From Rusavskia elegans (Eukaryota > Ascomycota > Lecanoromycetes > Teloschistales > Teloschistaceae), in contig SAUG01000189.1 in assembly GCA_011316305.1 (NCBI GenBank), forward strand, positions 1 to 52,928: a DNA stretch of 52,928 nt, given 5' to 3'. Of this stretch, positions 11,830 through 25,320 are shown one piece after another. The translations under genes and the position numbers were made by a program. The notes beneath the pieces are model-generated. The model saw only the letters and a list, made by a program, of their open reading frames with translations, was not told the DNA's origin and did not search any database. The first letter of the stretch is position 1, and every line of letters starts with the position of its first letter.

Positions 11830-14800
11830 ATGATGTCATCTACTCAGTCTCCTTCCATATCAGCCGTCCGGGATGCGACGAGCTTTATTTTCGGAGGACA
11901 CATCGGACCACAGAGCAAGAAGTCACTGGAGAAACGAGTGCGGCAGATAGTCGAAGGACCAAATGGGGACTGGATCTTTGAAACGATTGCCGGCTTGCCA
12001 CGGTACTGGGACGCCATCACACAGAAGATGCCCGAAGTCAGTCGTTCAATGGAAGGTCCTCGTCTCCTGGCCGAACTGGAGTCGTGGTTTCGAAATGGTC
12101 CGGAATCTGTCACGACACTAGCTCCAGACGCTGAGATTCCAGACCTGTGGATCGGAGTTCTCATGGTTGCTATCCAGCTGGATCAGTACTGGCGTTATCT
12201 CGAGTGTCGATTCATTGGGACTGAAATCGACGATCTACAAGCAGAGCTGGTGAAACAGCAACAGCAGCGACAGGCTGAGGGAAGTAACAAGGTCGAAACG
12301 GTGGGGTTCTGCGCGGGTATGATTGCCGCCGTCGCCGTCGCCAGCTCCCACAATGAAGAAGAATTTCGAAAGTACGGTGCCACGGCGATACGCGTCGCAG
12401 CGTTGATGGCCGCCCTGGTCGGTGCCACCGAGGAATGGACTAAAAAGGCAGGCAAAGGCGGATCTGTCTCCTTGGCCGTCGCGTGGAGGACCGCCAAGCA
12501 AGGCGATGATATGACGCGCATCGTCTCGAAACTGTCTCCGGACGCCTACGTCTCTGTTCTTTTCGACGTGTCTCGTGTCACCGTCACGGCGTCGGAGCGA
12601 ATCGCGCCAAAAGTCGTCCGGCAGCTTCGGGCAGCTGGCGTCACCGCCATCCCTCTCGCGTTCAAGGGTCAGCTCCACACTCCTACAGAAGAGCGGGCAC
12701 GCTTCACCGAAGCGCTCGTCGAAGTTTGCCACTCAATTCCTGAGCTGCAATTCCCGAACGCTGCCCAGCTGGCTTTGCCGACTTATCTGGACCATCCCGA
12801 GGGGAACCAAGTCTCTGGCGATGAAGTCGACTTGGTCGCCATGGTCTTGCGCTCTATCTTGGCGAATCAATTGAATTGGAGCAGCACCGTCTTAAAGCTC
12901 GTATCGAACAAGAAAAACATCTCTCTCATTGCCTTTGGACTCGATCGTCCTCTGCCACCTACCATTCTGCGCACTTTCGGTTCAAATCAAGTCTACTTCG
13001 AAGACGTCGAGGAGCCTCGACAACTTCAAGACCAAGACAAAGTAAAGGAATCGGAAACTGTCGAACCCATCGAGGTCGCCCATCCAAGCGCTCCCATGGC
13101 TACGCCGGAAGAAAATCTCGAAGACATCATTGCTGTTGTCGCCATGTCTCTCAAGGTCGCGGGTGGGCAAGATCTCGAAGAATTTGAGCAGATGCTCAAG
13201 ACTGGAGAGTCGCAGCACCAAGTCATCACTCGCGAGCGTATGACTCCGGACATGTTATTCCGCGACAATACGGACTCGGAGAGAACATGGTACGGCAATT
13301 TTATGCGCGATGCCGATGCTTTCGATCACAAATTCTTCAAGAAGAGCCCGCGTGAGTCCATGGCCATCGACCCGCAGGGCCGCCTTTCGCTCGAGGCCGC
13401 CTACCAGACCCTCGAACAGGCTGGCTACTTCCGTGAGATGGCTACGACTAGCCCATCTGAACATGAAAGACGGAAACATGTCGGGGTCTATGTCGGTCTC
13501 TGCTCCTACGAGTACGACGTCAACATTCATTGTCACCCGACCAGCGCCTTCACAGGTACTGGAGAGTTAAGGAGTTTTATTCCTGGCCGATTATCGCACT
13601 ATTTCGGATGGACCGGTCCTTCGCTGACCTTTGATACGGCGTGTTCGTCATCGACTACCGCTCTTCATTGGGCTTGCCGCGACCTGCTGTCCGGCGAAGT
13701 CCCTGCGGCCTTGTGCGGTGGAGTCAATGTCCTGACCAACCTACAATGGACACAGAACCTGGCTGCGGGCAGCTTCATCAGTCCTACTGGACAATGCAAA
13801 CCTTTCGACTCTGCTGCTGACGGTTACTGCCGCGGGGATGGCATCGCCTACGTCTTTCTAAAAAAGCTCTCCACCGCTTTAGCAGATGGTAATAACGTTT
13901 TGGGCACCATTCGGGCGACAGGTATTAACCAGAACCTTAACACGACTCCTTTATTTGTCCCCAACGTGCCCTCACTATCGACGCTCTTCAACCAGGTGAT
14001 CAGCAAGGCGCGTATTAACCCGCGTGACATCGGGCTTGTGGAATGCCATGGCACTGGAACACCCGTAGGCGATCCTGCCGAGTGGGAAAGTATCCGCAAG
14101 GCTGTGGCGGGTCCTTTACGCGACACGGTCTTGCCTATTGGCTCGGCCAAGGGTCACGTCGGGCATACTGAAGGCGCCTCTGGGCTTGTTTCCCTGATCA
14201 AGGTGCTTTTGATGATGAAAGGCAACTTTATCCCTCCACAGGCTAGTTTCAAGAGCATGAACCCCCATATCCACGCCCAGCCGACCGACCACATGGAAGT
14301 GGTGACCGCGTTACGATCGTGGCCAGGGGACCGCAAGCTGGCTCTGCTCAATAACTACGGTGCATGTGGCTCTAACTCGAGTGTGGTGGTCGCTCACTCG
14401 GCACACAAGAAGTCCGCATCCTTTTTGGCCAAGGCTTCCGCTCGATTGCCGTTCTGGATCTCAGGACTCGACGCCCGCAGTATCGCCGCATATACCACCG
14501 CACTGGCCCCGTATCTTCGCAAGTACGCCGGGCTCGAGGACGGCCAAGCTAAGCTTGCTGATGTGTCGTTCAACATGAACTGGCAATCGAATCCTGGCTT
14601 GCCCCAAGGGCTGATCTTTAGCTGCAGTTCCTTGGACGAACTACAAGACGAGCTTGCCAAAGCAGCCGCAGCTACCAAGGACACAGCTTCAAGCATTGGT
14701 ATCGCTCCGGTGAAGGCTGAGCGACCAGTGGTTCTCTGCTTCGGAGGCCAAGTCTCGACATTCATTGGTCTCGATCGTGCTGTTTACGAAAGTGCGACCG

Positions 14801-17800
14801 TATTGCGACATCACCTTAACCAGTGCGATGCCTCCATCACTGCTCAAGGCTTTGACAGCATCTATCCCGACATATTCTCTGCCGAGCCTTATCAGGATGT
14901 CGTCAAGCTCCAGACCGCTCTCTTTGCTATGCAGTATTCGTCGGCCAAGGCCTGGATCGACTGTGGGCTCACCGACAAGGTAGTCTCTCTCGTGGGCCAC
15001 AGCTTTGGCGAAATTACTGCACTCTGTGTAGCGGGCGTGCTGAGCCTCGAAGATACCGTAAAGCTCATTGCTGATCGGGCCAGGCTGGTGCAGACTGCTT
15101 GGGGACCTGATTCTGGTGCCATGATGGCAATTGAGGCCGAGGAAACTCTTGTGCATGATCTCTTGAAGGAGTCGAACCTCGCGTCTGATGGAATGGCCGG
15201 CATCGCATGCTACAACGGTCCTCGCAGCTTCACCGTTGCCGGGTCTACAAAAGCCATCGATGCCTTTGCCACCACGCTCGCTGGAAAACAGGGCATCAAG
15301 AGCAAGCGGCTTAACGTCACCAATGCCTTCCACTCCGCACTGGTAGAGAACATTGTCGATCGTTTGAATGAAGTTGGTAAGAGCGTAACCTTCAAAGACG
15401 CCGTCATTCCCGTCGAGCGCGCAACCGAGCAGAAAGACCCGGCGGCGCCGTTGGATTGGCGATTTGTCGGCTCTCACATGCGCCAGCCTGTCTTCTTCAA
15501 TCACGCAGTGCAAAGGCTCGTACAGAAGTATCCCGAGGCTATTTTCCTTGAAGCGGGTTCCAACTCGACCATCACCGTCATGGCCTCGCGGGCATTCTCT
15601 GCGACAGTCCCCTTTGACGCGATTCACTCCCAGTCCGTGTCCATTACTAACACAAAGAATGGTCTCGACAGACTCACAGATGCGACTGTCGATCTCTGGA
15701 AGCAGGGTCTACGCGTGTCTTTCTGGGCCCACCACCGCTCACAGAAGGATGAGTATGCACACCTGCTTCTGCCACCGTACCAGTTCGAGAAGACGCGCCA
15801 CTGGCTCGAGCTCAAGTCGCCAATTGAGCAGGCTCTCAAGGTTGCACAAGAGAAGATGGGAAGCAATGGACTGTTGTTGGCAACGCTGGGACAGCAAGGA
15901 CAGATCGATCCCAGAACCCTCGAGATGTGGACTTTTGTCGGCTTCCAGGACCACAAGAAGAAGAGCAAGCTGGCTCGTTTCCGCATCAACACGGAATCAG
16001 ACAAGTACCAGCATCTGTTCTCAACGCATGTCATCGCGAAAACGGCGCCAATTGCTCCCGCAACGCTGGAGATTGACATTGCCATCGAGACTCTTTTCAG
16101 CCTGAACCTTGAGTGGAGACCAAGTGGCTTCTCGCCGGTCGTCCGCGACATGCTCAGTCACTCACCAATCTGCGCCGATCCGACGCGTGAGTACTACATT
16201 GACCTCGAGGCGCTCAACAAGGCCGAGACCGAGTGGAACTGGACCATCCACAGCGTCGGCGCGTCTCCCGCCGACGACAAGCACGCCGAGGGTCGCATCA
16301 GCATGTGCTCTCCTTCTGATCCGGCTGCCATTCAGGAGTTTGCAAGATGGGAGCGCGTCGTCAGCCATGCGCAATGCCAGGCGGTCCTGGCGTTGGGCGC
16401 GAACGACGAGGGCGTGGAAGTGCTCGGCGGCCGCAATGTGTACCGAGCCTTCGAAGAAGTCGTTGATTTTGGCTCTGTCTATCAGGGTGTCAAGTACATC
16501 GTGGGCCGTGACAACGGCGAGAGCGCGGGTGTCGTGTACAAGCGCCACACCGGCGACACCTGGCTGGACGTTCCCAAGGCAGACTCGTACGGCCAAGTTG
16601 CGGGCATGTATGTGAATCTCGTGACAGATATTCCCGCCAGCGACATGTTTGTTGCCACCGGTCTCGAATTGGTCATGCGCTCACCAAAGGCTCAAATCAT
16701 GACTGATGGCCGTAACAATGGTCCCGGTGCCTGGCATGTTCTCGCTCGCCACGCACGCCAGAACGAGAAATCGTACGTGACGGATGTCTTCATCTTCGAT
16801 GCTTCGACCGGTGCGCTGGCCGAGGTCATTCTCGGCCTGAGATACGTCCGCATTCCCAAGGCGACGATGAGCAAGATCCTGGTTAGAGTGACAACAGACA
16901 AGTCATTCGTGAGGAGCACCGCAGCGTCTCTGCCGACTCCGGCCCAACCTGTTGCCGCCTTCACTGCGCCTACCAGTGCCACACCGGCGGTGATCCCTTC
17001 TCGCCCTAAAGCGAATAGGACCAGCAACCAAAAGTCAAAGTCTGGTAGCGGAGCACGCGACGTTGCCAACGAGGTGCGCGATGTAGTCTCCAACGTTTCC
17101 GGTATCGGGGCTAGCGAGATCAGCCTTGACAGCCAGATGGCTGATCTGGGCATCGATTCGTTGATGGCCATGGAGCTGGCGCGCGAGATTGAAAACAGCT
17201 TCCGCTGCACGCTCGACAGCAACGAGACGATGGTCGCAACCAGCCTTCGCGAGTTCGTCGCTTGCGTGGCGAATGCTCTGGCCAGGGCTGGAAGTGGACG
17301 AAACGTGGAGGAAGATGATGACGACGACGAAAGCGATGATGATACGGCCAGCAGAGGGGACGATGTTGGCTCGTCAAACTCGGGCGACGAAGATTCAGGC
17401 TCGGATATCACCGCTCCGGATGATGCCTCGGACTTCAGCAACGAAGGTCAGGATTCCAAGACCGGGACGCCTGTCCCAGCTGTTAACGTCTTGAACAGGG
17501 GTAACGTCGAAGCCCGAGAAGCTGCAGCACTGCGCCTAGTCGAAACCTACACAAGCGGTTGGGAGACGGCAGCGTTGGAGGCTGCGGAGAAGGACGCGAT
17601 CGCCAGCCGCCGCAGTGAAGGAGCAGTGGTTGTCGTGACTGGCGCGTCCGGCAGTCTTGGATCTCACATTGTTCAAACCCTCGCAGAGCGATCCGATGTC
17701 GCCACCGTCGTCTGCATGAACCGCGCCATCAGCGACGTACCCGCTGACAAGCGTCAGGAGGAACTGCTTTCTTCGCGAGGCATCGAGTTGTCCCCTGACG

Positions 17801-18750
17801 CACGAAAGAAGCTGCGGGTTTATGGCACCGATACATCCAAACCACATCTTGGTCTGTCGAACGAAGATTATGACTGGCTGGCGCAGAATGGCACACATAT
17901 CGTCCACAATGCCTGGCCTATGAGCGCAACTCGGCCGCTCCAAGCCTTTGAGCCTCAGATCCGAGTGATGCGAAACCTACTGGACCTTGCCCGCGACATG
18001 GCAGTCGGCACTTCAACCCGCAGAATCGGATTCCAGTTCATCTCCTCCATCGGCGTGACGGGCTTCTCGGACGAGTCCAACATTCTCGAACAACCCATGT
18101 ACATGGCCGCCGTCATGCCCAGCGGCTACAACGAAGGCAAATGGATATGCGAGCGCATGCTCACCGACACACTCCGCCAGCACCCCCGCCTTTTCCGCGC
18201 CATGGTCGCCCGATCCGGCCAGATTTCCGGCTCCACGACCAGCGGCTTCTGGAACCCCGTCGAGCATTTCGCCTTTATCATCAAGAGCTGTCACACTCTC
18301 AAGTCGATCCCTGACCTCGGCGGTGTCGCGCACTGGTTGCCAGTCGACAAGTCCGCGCGCGTCATGGTCGATTTGTTGAACATCGATTGTCGCGAAGGCG
18401 CGACGGAGTCGTATCCCGTCTATCACGTCGACAACCCCGTGGGTCAGCCGTGGAAGCAGATGGTTTCCGTCCTGGCGGAGGCGCTGGAGATTCCTGCGCA
18501 CGGCATTGTATCTTTTAAGGAATGGATTCGACGTGTGAGGAACTCGGCATTGGGACCAAAGGAAAATCCGGCGGCGATGGCGTTGGGGTTTCTGGAAGAT
18601 CATTTTGAGCGCATGGCTTGCGGGGGCATTGTGTTGGATACTGTGCGGTCGAATGAGCATTCGGAGACGATGGCGGCAGAGGGACCGGTCAGTGCAGAGA
18701 TTGTAAAGGCATATGTGAAATCTTGGAAGGAAATGGGATTTCTTCATTAG
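11830..18750 (+). CDS. Non-reducing polyketide synthase, SAT-KS-AT-PT-ACP-R
   Basis: Iterative type I PKS of 2306 aa in one intronless frame, predicted to make an aromatic polyketide from malonyl units and release it as an aldehyde. Domains: SAT about 1-400 with GFCAG (Cys161); KS about 430-855 with DTACSSS (Cys605), His740 and His779; AT about 965-1275 with GHSFGE (Ser1058) and His1168; PT about 1380-1680 with its N-terminal catalytic His1400 in [10 protein letters not shown]; one ACP with LGIDSL (Ser1777); a very acidic Asp/Ser/Glu linker about 1827-1880; R domain about 1930-2300 with TGASGSLG (1937-1944) and Tyr2100/Lys2104. All expected catalytic residues seen are present and no stop interrupts the frame, so the enzyme looks functional. 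The C-methyltransferase common in reductive-release PKSs with this style of PT domain is absent. Start at the first ATG of an ATGATG pair. It is paired with the divergent monooxygenase. Product chain length cannot be read from sequence. Confidence 0.97.
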   Translation: MMSSTQSPSISAVRDATSFIFGGHIGPQSKKSLEKRVRQIVEGPNGDWIFETIAGLPRYWDAITQKMPEVSRSMEGPRLLAELESWFRNGPESVTTLAPDAEIPDLWIGVLMVAIQLDQYWRYLECRFIGTEIDDLQAELVKQQQQRQAEGSNKVETVGFCAGMIAAVAVASSHNEEEFRKYGATAIRVAALMAALVGATEEWTKKAGKGGSVSLAVAWRTAKQGDDMTRIVSKLSPDAYVSVLFDVSRVTVTASERIAPKVVRQLRAAGVTAIPLAFKGQLHTPTEERARFTEALVEVCHSIPELQFPNAAQLALPTYLDHPEGNQVSGDEVDLVAMVLRSILANQLNWSSTVLKLVSNKKNISLIAFGLDRPLPPTILRTFGSNQVYFEDVEEPRQLQDQDKVKESETVEPIEVAHPSAPMATPEENLEDIIAVVAMSLKVAGGQDLEEFEQMLKTGESQHQVITRERMTPDMLFRDNTDSERTWYGNFMRDADAFDHKFFKKSPRESMAIDPQGRLSLEAAYQTLEQAGYFREMATTSPSEHERRKHVGVYVGLCSYEYDVNIHCHPTSAFTGTGELRSFIPGRLSHYFGWTGPSLTFDTACSSSTTALHWACRDLLSGEVPAALCGGVNVLTNLQWTQNLAAGSFISPTGQCKPFDSAADGYCRGDGIAYVFLKKLSTALADGNNVLGTIRATGINQNLNTTPLFVPNVPSLSTLFNQVISKARINPRDIGLVECHGTGTPVGDPAEWESIRKAVAGPLRDTVLPIGSAKGHVGHTEGASGLVSLIKVLLMMKGNFIPPQASFKSMNPHIHAQPTDHMEVVTALRSWPGDRKLALLNNYGACGSNSSVVVAHSAHKKSASFLAKASARLPFWISGLDARSIAAYTTALAPYLRKYAGLEDGQAKLADVSFNMNWQSNPGLPQGLIFSCSSLDELQDELAKAAAATKDTASSIGIAPVKAERPVVLCFGGQVSTFIGLDRAVYESATVLRHHLNQCDASITAQGFDSIYPDIFSAEPYQDVVKLQTALFAMQYSSAKAWIDCGLTDKVVSLVGHSFGEITALCVAGVLSLEDTVKLIADRARLVQTAWGPDSGAMMAIEAEETLVHDLLKESNLASDGMAGIACYNGPRSFTVAGSTKAIDAFATTLAGKQGIKSKRLNVTNAFHSALVENIVDRLNEVGKSVTFKDAVIPVERATEQKDPAAPLDWRFVGSHMRQPVFFNHAVQRLVQKYPEAIFLEAGSNSTITVMASRAFSATVPFDAIHSQSVSITNTKNGLDRLTDATVDLWKQGLRVSFWAHHRSQKDEYAHLLLPPYQFEKTRHWLELKSPIEQALKVAQEKMGSNGLLLATLGQQGQIDPRTLEMWTFVGFQDHKKKSKLARFRINTESDKYQHLFSTHVIAKTAPIAPATLEIDIAIETLFSLNLEWRPSGFSPVVRDMLSHSPICADPTREYYIDLEALNKAETEWNWTIHSVGASPADDKHAEGRISMCSPSDPAAIQEFARWERVVSHAQCQAVLALGANDEGVEVLGGRNVYRAFEEVVDFGSVYQGVKYIVGRDNGESAGVVYKRHTGDTWLDVPKADSYGQVAGMYVNLVTDIPASDMFVATGLELVMRSPKAQIMTDGRNNGPGAWHVLARHARQNEKSYVTDVFIFDASTGALAEVILGLRYVRIPKATMSKILVRVTTDKSFVRSTAASLPTPAQPVAAFTAPTSATPAVIPSRPKANRTSNQKSKSGSGARDVANEVRDVVSNVSGIGASEISLDSQMADLGIDSLMAMELAREIENSFRCTLDSNETMVATSLREFVACVANALARAGSGRNVEEDDDDDESDDDTASRGDDVGSSNSGDEDSGSDITAPDDASDFSNEGQDSKTGTPVPAVNVLNRGNVEAREAAALRLVETYTSGWETAALEAAEKDAIASRRSEGAVVVVTGASGSLGSHIVQTLAERSDVATVVCMNRAISDVPADKRQEELLSSRGIELSPDARKKLRVYGTDTSKPHLGLSNEDYDWLAQNGTHIVHNAWPMSATRPLQAFEPQIRVMRNLLDLARDMAVGTSTRRIGFQFISSIGVTGFSDESNILEQPMYMAAVMPSGYNEGKWICERMLTDTLRQHPRLFRAMVARSGQISGSTTSGFWNPVEHFAFIIKSCHTLKSIPDLGGVAHWLPVDKSARVMVDLLNIDCREGATESYPVYHVDNPVGQPWKQMVSVLAEALEIPAHGIVSFKEWIRRVRNSALGPKENPAAMALGFLEDHFERMACGGIVLDTVRSNEHSETMAAEGPVSAEIVKAYVKSWKEMGFLH

Positions 18751-18838
18751 TTTCTGATTACTGGCCGGTTTATGGATGGGCGGCGTTATGTTTTGGGATT
18801 AAACACGGATGTATTAGAACTGGTATTTAATGAAATCC

Positions 18839-18844
18839 AATAAA
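18839..18844 (+). terminator. Possible polyadenylation signal of the PKS gene
   Basis: AATAAA about 90 bp after the PKS stop codon, at the point where GC-balanced sequence gives way to AT-rich DNA. Confidence 0.4.
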
Positions 18845-19472
18845 CCGCTATTCTTTTCAACGATAATATATGAAATTTATTTTAATATTACGTGATTAAA
18901 GTACTGTTTATAGTATTCGATGTCAAAATCACATTTATAAAATAAGTAAAAATTTTTAGCGCTTTTCATTGGTTCCCTCTACTAAATTTCGGTGTGAATT
19001 CGAATACGTCGACGGTTCATCTATAATAATCATTGTTTTTTTCTATCTAAAATTCGAATTAAATTAATCTTTTTCAAATATTACAAAGGTTCGTTTTAAA
19101 GAACCCGCGATCGCGATCGAAAGTCAAAGATTCTAGTACTAGAGTTTATATAAAGGTATATAAAAACTACAACGTTAAAATTTAGAATAACGAACGTTAA
19201 ATCACCTTCGAAAATATCAATATCGGGTTAAAAGACGTGGTAGTTAATATTATTACAGATGAACCGTCGAACGTATTCGATTTTATACCGAAATTTGATA
19301 TGAAAGGAAACAATAAAAAGCGTTAAAATTTTTCATTTATTTTATAAACGTTAAATCGTGCTGGAGTCTACTACTATATAATCGCCAAAAAAGCGCCAAA
19401 AAAACGATGGATAAAAAACGCTGCGATGGAATCGACTACTATTGGAAAAAACTGATATGGATTATATTTTCT

Positions 19473-19758
19473 CGTCGGAATAGATTGGATTTGGATTGGA
19501 TTTTTTGTGATTTTTGGCTCTGGGTTAGATTGGGTTAAGTTAAACCCGAAACTCGAAACTCGTTTTAGAAAGAAACCGCTAGTACTAGCGGTATTATATA
19601 CTCGCGCTAGCCGTATCAGACTAATGTCTCTCTTATATTAAGAAATTAGGTCTATAGCTAGCGTCTTGACCTCGTAATAATTAAAATAAAAAAAGTTTAA
19701 AAAGTTATTTTAAATGCAAAATTCTTTTTATATCAAAAAAACCCAATCCATTCCGACG
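19473..19758 (+). repeat. MITE-like element, full copy (286 bp)
   Basis: Starts CGTCGGAATAGATTGG and ends CCAATCCATTCCGACG. It matches the 285-bp copy at 3326-3610 in length, ends and interior, including the internal CTAGCG-type palindromic motifs. It is less mutated than the copies at 2943-3736. Confidence 0.75.
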
Positions 19759-20310
19759 CGTATATTTATACTATAAAATAAAAAATCAACTTTAAAGATA
19801 AAAACTAATATAATTAACCAAAATATATTCTATTTTTTTCAATTTATAGAAACTGCGAGTTTTATTATAAACCCGTTTTATATAACTTGACGTATATTCG
19901 TATAAATAAAACTTTTTTTTTTTATAAATAAAATTTAGTTTTTTGGTCGTACGTTTTTAGTCAATGTATTATCCTATCAGCCCGTTTGTTTTCTACCTGC
20001 CGTTTATTTATTTCAATCGTAATATAAATTATATAACGATGGAAATTATATAAAAATATACTTTTCCTATATAATTACAAGTATTTACTTTTATAAATAA
20101 TCGTAATTATTTATTAAAATATTATATTTCATCAATAAAAATTTAATTTTACTATTCGTTTCGCTATTTTTTTTTAGAAAATTTGATCGAAAGATACCAC
20201 GTTTACAATATAACATACTATAAAGATTACTAAAGAAATACCACTAGCTTTTATTACTATACAAAGTTAAACAATTCGTGTTTTTTTATTATAGAATTAC
20301 TTGAAAGGTC

Positions 20311-20780
20311 TGATATTTCCAAAGATTGGTTGGACTTATTAGTATATCTATAAACGAAAGTATAACGAATAATTATTTAAAATAATTAAAAATAAATCAG
20401 TTTAATTACTAGAATAGTATATAGCGATAACTAATAAATTAAATAAAAGCTATAAAAGCGTTAAATTTAGGATTTATATAAATAAATAAAATTCTCCACT
20501 ATTTAGATTATTTATTTATTAAAACTTCTAAAATAGCTCTATTTTAAAACATTTATTTACTAAAATAACTAAAACTGGGGTTATTTATAGTATTTATTTA
20601 CTAAAACTACTAAAATTAAAGTATTTATTATATTTATTTATTAAAACTACTAAAATACTTTTTAATACTAATATCTAGACTATCCAATATATTTCTATCT
20701 ATCGAAATATTATAGAAAATCTAGCGCTATACTAAATACTACCGCGTTTTCTAAAATACGCCGCCTATATTTATAATATT
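20311..20780 (-). repeat. 3' LTR of the outer Gypsy element
   Basis: 470-bp direct repeat of 33820-34289, differing mainly by transitions. It contains about four tandem copies of a TATTTATTTACTAAAACTAC-like unit at roughly 20500-20660. RIP damage is weaker in its first 30 bases. Confidence 0.75.
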
Positions 20781-21351
20781 AGATTCCTTCTTTAGATTTT
20801 TTATTTTAAAAAACCTTCTATCTTTCTTTTTTATAGATAAAAGGAAAAGATCGTTAACTAAAAATTATTATAAAAAAGTCCTATTATTAGATATTAGTAT
20901 ATTAGCTGTATATTTTTTTTGGAATTATTTCTAGTCGGGGAAATTCTATTATATTAATAAAGATTCCGAGAAATATATTAGTTATATAAAATAAATTTAT
21001 TTTTATAATTTTATTATATTAGAAACTATATATTAGTATTATTTTAAAAATAAATATAAAAAATTAAAAAAGAAATTATATAAAATATATACGAAAAATA
21101 AATATTTATTTTTTTAATTAGATTATATTAAAGTAAAATAGCGTATTATAGTTAATAGTAAACTAGAAAATATTAAAAAATTAGAATAAAAGGAGATTTT
21201 TATAGATCCGCTTTTATCTATTAATTTAAATTCTTTTATTAATATAGCTTCCGAGTAAATTATTCTATCTAGCGATTTCGGCTAGTTAATAATTTCTTTA
21301 ATTTCTTTTAATAGAACTATTATAGAGTTTTCTAGTAGTTTACTAAATATT

Positions 21352-21761
21352 TGTTACGTCCGCGATTCTATAGAGGTTCTATAGAAGGATTGATCAGGTA
21401 AACGAGCTTAATTATCTATAGCCGCCTATAGCCGATATAGCCGCTTTTTCGGATAGGACTTTTAGTAGACGGCTACCTATCGGCCTTTATAGCTATTTTT
21501 ACTATATATATCGCTCGTTATTCCTATAGATAGTTTCTCTTATTAGTTATTAATATAATTATAAAATACGTCTCTACTATTCTCTTTTTAATTACCTTAT
21601 AATAAAGATATCTCGTAATATTATAACCGTACCTCTACAGGTATATAAAATTAGTTATAATAATCTATACTAGGACTCCTTTACTATTTAGTAGCTCGGA
21701 CTATATCTACGGCTATAGCTAGGCTCGAGTATAACGCCCTCTAATATATAGGGACGTTATA
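21352..21761 (+). repeat. 5' LTR of the pol-type element
   Basis: 410 bp, beginning TGTTACGTCCGCG. The terminal dinucleotide CA has become TA. Confidence 0.88.
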
Positions 21762-24700
21762 CTTTAATAACTCCGGAAGATAGATAAAAATCGGATTTTT
21801 ATCTAACTAACGTTATTTAGACGACCTGTAGAGGCTTTAGTCGACTTAGAAATAACTTAGAATATTATATTAAAAGAATACGTAAAAAAATTTAACGTCC
21901 CTTTAATTAGAAAAATAAAACCCTATTTTATAAAAACTATTAATAAGATAGGATATATTAGAGTTAAATATTAGACTAAACCCCTATAGATATAAAATAA
22001 TAGATATAAAAAAAAGATTATTTTCGATATTATAAAAATATAAAGGGATATCTATCTAGGTATTCTATAGCTTATATTATAGAATCTAGAAATTGTTTAA
22101 AAAACGATATAGGTAAAAATAGGAAACTATTTTCTTAGTATATCTAAAAGGATAGCCGAGATATAGAAAATATATAAAACCTTTATTCGGAAATAGTAGA
22201 TTAAAGAAAAATTAGCTACTATAGATAAAATTCTATAACTATTTAAGAAATTCCAGGATATATTAAAGGAACCGGAAGGAAAGTTACCTTTACTAGCTTA
22301 TATCTAGGAAAACTACGAAATTATTATAATAGAGCTAGAAAAGTTAAAAGCCGGATTAATCTATAGATTAAAAAATAAATAATCGAAAGTATTAAAATAA
22401 TATATCGATTATAATTTTAAAAGAGGATATATATAATACTCTAAATTAAAGATAAGATAACCGGTTATATTTATTTTAAAGAAAAATAGTAATTTTCGAT
22501 TTTATATTAATTTTAGAAGACTTAATATAGTAATATAAAAGGATAAATACCTACTTCCGCTTTTTACGGATTTAAAAAGTAAAATCGGAAAGGCTAAGTT
22601 TTTTATAAAACTTAATCTATAAGATATATTTAATCTACTATAGATTAAATCGGAAAACGAATAGAAAACTATATTTAGAACTAAATATAGATTTTTCGAA
22701 TATTTAGTTATATCCTTTAGGTTAATAAACGTACCGGCGACTCTATAATATATAGTTAATAAAGTATTATACGACTATTTTAATATCTTTATTATAGTTT
22801 ATATAGATAATATACTAATTTTTTCGGAAACGAAAAAAGAGTGTACGTAGTATATTTATTAAATATTATAAAGATTTAGAGAATATAACCTTAGAGTTAA
22901 AAAGAAAAAATCAGAGTTCTATAAATAAAAAGTTATATTTCTCGGATATATAATAAGACCAGGAAATATTACTATAAAAGCGAATAAATTATAGATAATA
23001 CGAGAATAGCCGGTACTAAAAAATAAGAAAAATATTTAAAGTTTTTTAAAATTTATAGGATTCTATTAGAATATAATAGAAGGTTATATAAAAAAAACTA
23101 TTCCGTTTACTAATTACTTTAAAATAATATACCTTTCTAATAAATACGTACCTAAAATAAAATATATAAAAAACTTAAATAGAGTTTTATATCTAAAAAA
23201 GCTTTAGTAATTTTCGATTTAAAAAAATAGATTATCCTCTATATAGATACTTCGGATCGGGTAATAGGGTTTTATATTTCCTAGAATAAAAAACTATTTA
23301 GATATTATTTAAAGAAATTAACTCTAGTAGAAGTTAATTATATAATAATAGATAAGAAAATACTAGTAATTATAATAAACTTCGTATACTAGAAAATTTA
23401 TATAAACGAAATAAATTATAAGGTAATAGTATATATAGACTATAAGAATCTACTATTACTATTAGTAGATAAGGAACTAAATTAAAAATAAATAAAATAG
23501 GTAGAAGAAATAACCTACTATAATTTCGAAATTAGGTATATTAAAGGTACCGATAATATAGTTATAGATATTTTAAGCTAAAAAGCAGATTATAAAGCTG
23601 CCGAAAAGATATCTAGACCTTTATTAAAAAAAGTCGGAAACGTTTTTAAAAGAATAGAAGTTTTAAAAGAAATTAATAATATAATTAGATAAGTATATAA
23701 TCTAAAAATAGCTAGATACCAGAATATTACTAAAATACTAAAAAGAATTTAAAAAAAAACTAATATACTAGTATTTAAAAAGTATATAGAAGAATTTATC
23801 CGAAACTGCCTAGATTATATAATAGTAAAGAAAAGCCGCTAGGGACCGGTAGAAAAATATCAGCCGATATAAACGCTAGATATACTTTACTAATAGATTA
23901 TATTAGATATTATTATAGGATTACCGGAATTAGTTGACCTATATATATAAGTTTCGTATAATATAATAGTAACGATTATCGATAGATTTACGAAATACGT
24001 AAGATTCGTACTATATAAAACGACTATAATAGCAGAATAGTTGGCTTTCCTACTACTATAAATAGTATTCTATAAAAATAGAATTTTAGAAAAAATTATC
24101 TTAGATAAAGATAAATTATTTATCTCGAACTTTATAAAAGGCTTAATAAAGATAGTAGGCGCGGAATAAATAATATTAATATCGTTCTATCTATAGACCG
24201 ACGGATAAATTGAAAGAATAAATCAGATATTAGAAACCTACCTAAAAATCTATTAATTAAATAAAGGGAAAAATTAGGTTTAACTTCTTCCGATAGCCTA
24301 AATAGTAATTAACTTATTATATAATAAAGATATTCGAATAATACCCGACGAACTACTTTATAATAAAAATATTCGAAAAGAAGTATATTTAAATATAAAA
24401 AATCCAGCGGTATAATCTTTTATTAATAGAATAAAAAATAACTAGGATAAAGTAAAAATAAGAATTTAAATAACAGAAGAAAAAGTTAAATAGAAGCTAG
24501 ATAAAATAAGAAAATACTATAAAATTAATAAAAGAGATAAAGTTTTACTTTCGATAAAAAATTTAATAGATAGGAAACTTAATAAACTATATATAAAAGC
24601 TTTTAAAGTTTAGAATATTTAGAAAATAATAGTATATCTAAAACTCCCGATAATAGGAATTTTTCCTAAATTCTATATTAGACTACTAAAGAAAGTACCG

Positions 24701-24910
24701 GACCGTATCCCGTTAGTAAAATATTAGTACTACTAAAAACGAAAAGAATATAAAATTAAAAAGATTTTAGATAAAAGAAAAGGAACTAACGAGTTCCTAG
24801 TAAAATAGAAAAGGTTCTCTAATAAGAAAAATATTTAGGAACCTAGAAAGTACTTTAAATATATTTAAAAAGCCTTAAAAAGCTTTAGGAAAACGATATA
24901 AAGGGGGCCG

Positions 24911-25320
24911 TATTATATCCGCGATTCTATAGAGGTTCTATAAAAGGATTAAATAAATAAATAATTCTAATTATTTATAGCCGCCTATAGCCGATATAAC
25001 TGTTTTTCCGGATAGGACTTTTAGTAGATAGCTACCTATTAGCCTTTACGGCTACTTTTACTATATATATCGCTCGTTACTTTTATAGATAGTTTCGCTC
25101 GTTAGTCGTTAATATAATTATAGAATACGTTTCTACTATTCTCTTCTTAATTACTTTATAATAAAGATACCTTATAATATCGTAACCGTACCTCTACAGG
25201 TATATAGAATTAGTTATAATAATCTATACTAGGACTCCCTTACTATTTAGTAGCTCGGACTACGTCTACGGCTATAGCTAGACTCGAGTATAACGCCCTC
25301 TGATATACAGGGACGTTACA
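24911..25320 (+). repeat. 3' LTR of the pol-type element
   Basis: 410 bp, ending GGGACGTTACA. Its first bases TATTATATCC are the RIP-altered TGTTACGTCC. Confidence 0.88.

Larger units (their letters stand above)
18751..20310. other. AT-rich spacer without genes
   Basis: After the first 100 bp of probable PKS 3' untranslated region the sequence is AT-rich but keeps CpA and TpG, like 2438-9339. Its one recognisable feature is the MITE-like copy at 19473-19758. It is the left flank of the large nested retrotransposon. Confidence 0.6.
21352..25320 (+). mobile_element. Nested Gypsy element, pol-type, flanked by ATATT duplication
   Basis: Complete 3969-bp insertion with LTRs at 21352-21761 and 24911-25320 and the 5-bp target duplication ATATT at 21347-21351 and 25321-25325. 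The RIP-decayed interior reads as Gypsy Pol on the plus strand: reverse transcriptase about 22270-22960 with decayed PFGLTNAPAT near 22711-22740 and YIDDILIF near 22800-22820, then integrase about 24000-24260 with a decayed FHPQTDGQTERINQ. Only about 500 bp lies between the 5' LTR and RT, too little for a gag gene. A polypurine tract (AAAGGGGGCC) precedes the 3' LTR. Confidence 0.88.

Noticed and set aside
14689..15627. Long antisense frame of 312 codons opposite the PKS AT region
   Set aside because: It is the mirror of GC-rich PKS codons, with no domain motif and no start or splice context; the plus-strand PKS explains it.
17300..17620. Hidden or degenerate CMeT domain in the PKS linker
   Set aside because: The linker is about 110 residues and lacks any SAM-binding glycine motif; a CMeT needs several hundred residues.
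20500..20660. CRISPR-like spaced repeat
   Set aside because: Only four imperfect AT-rich copies inside a eukaryotic LTR; no CRISPR array is expected or seen.
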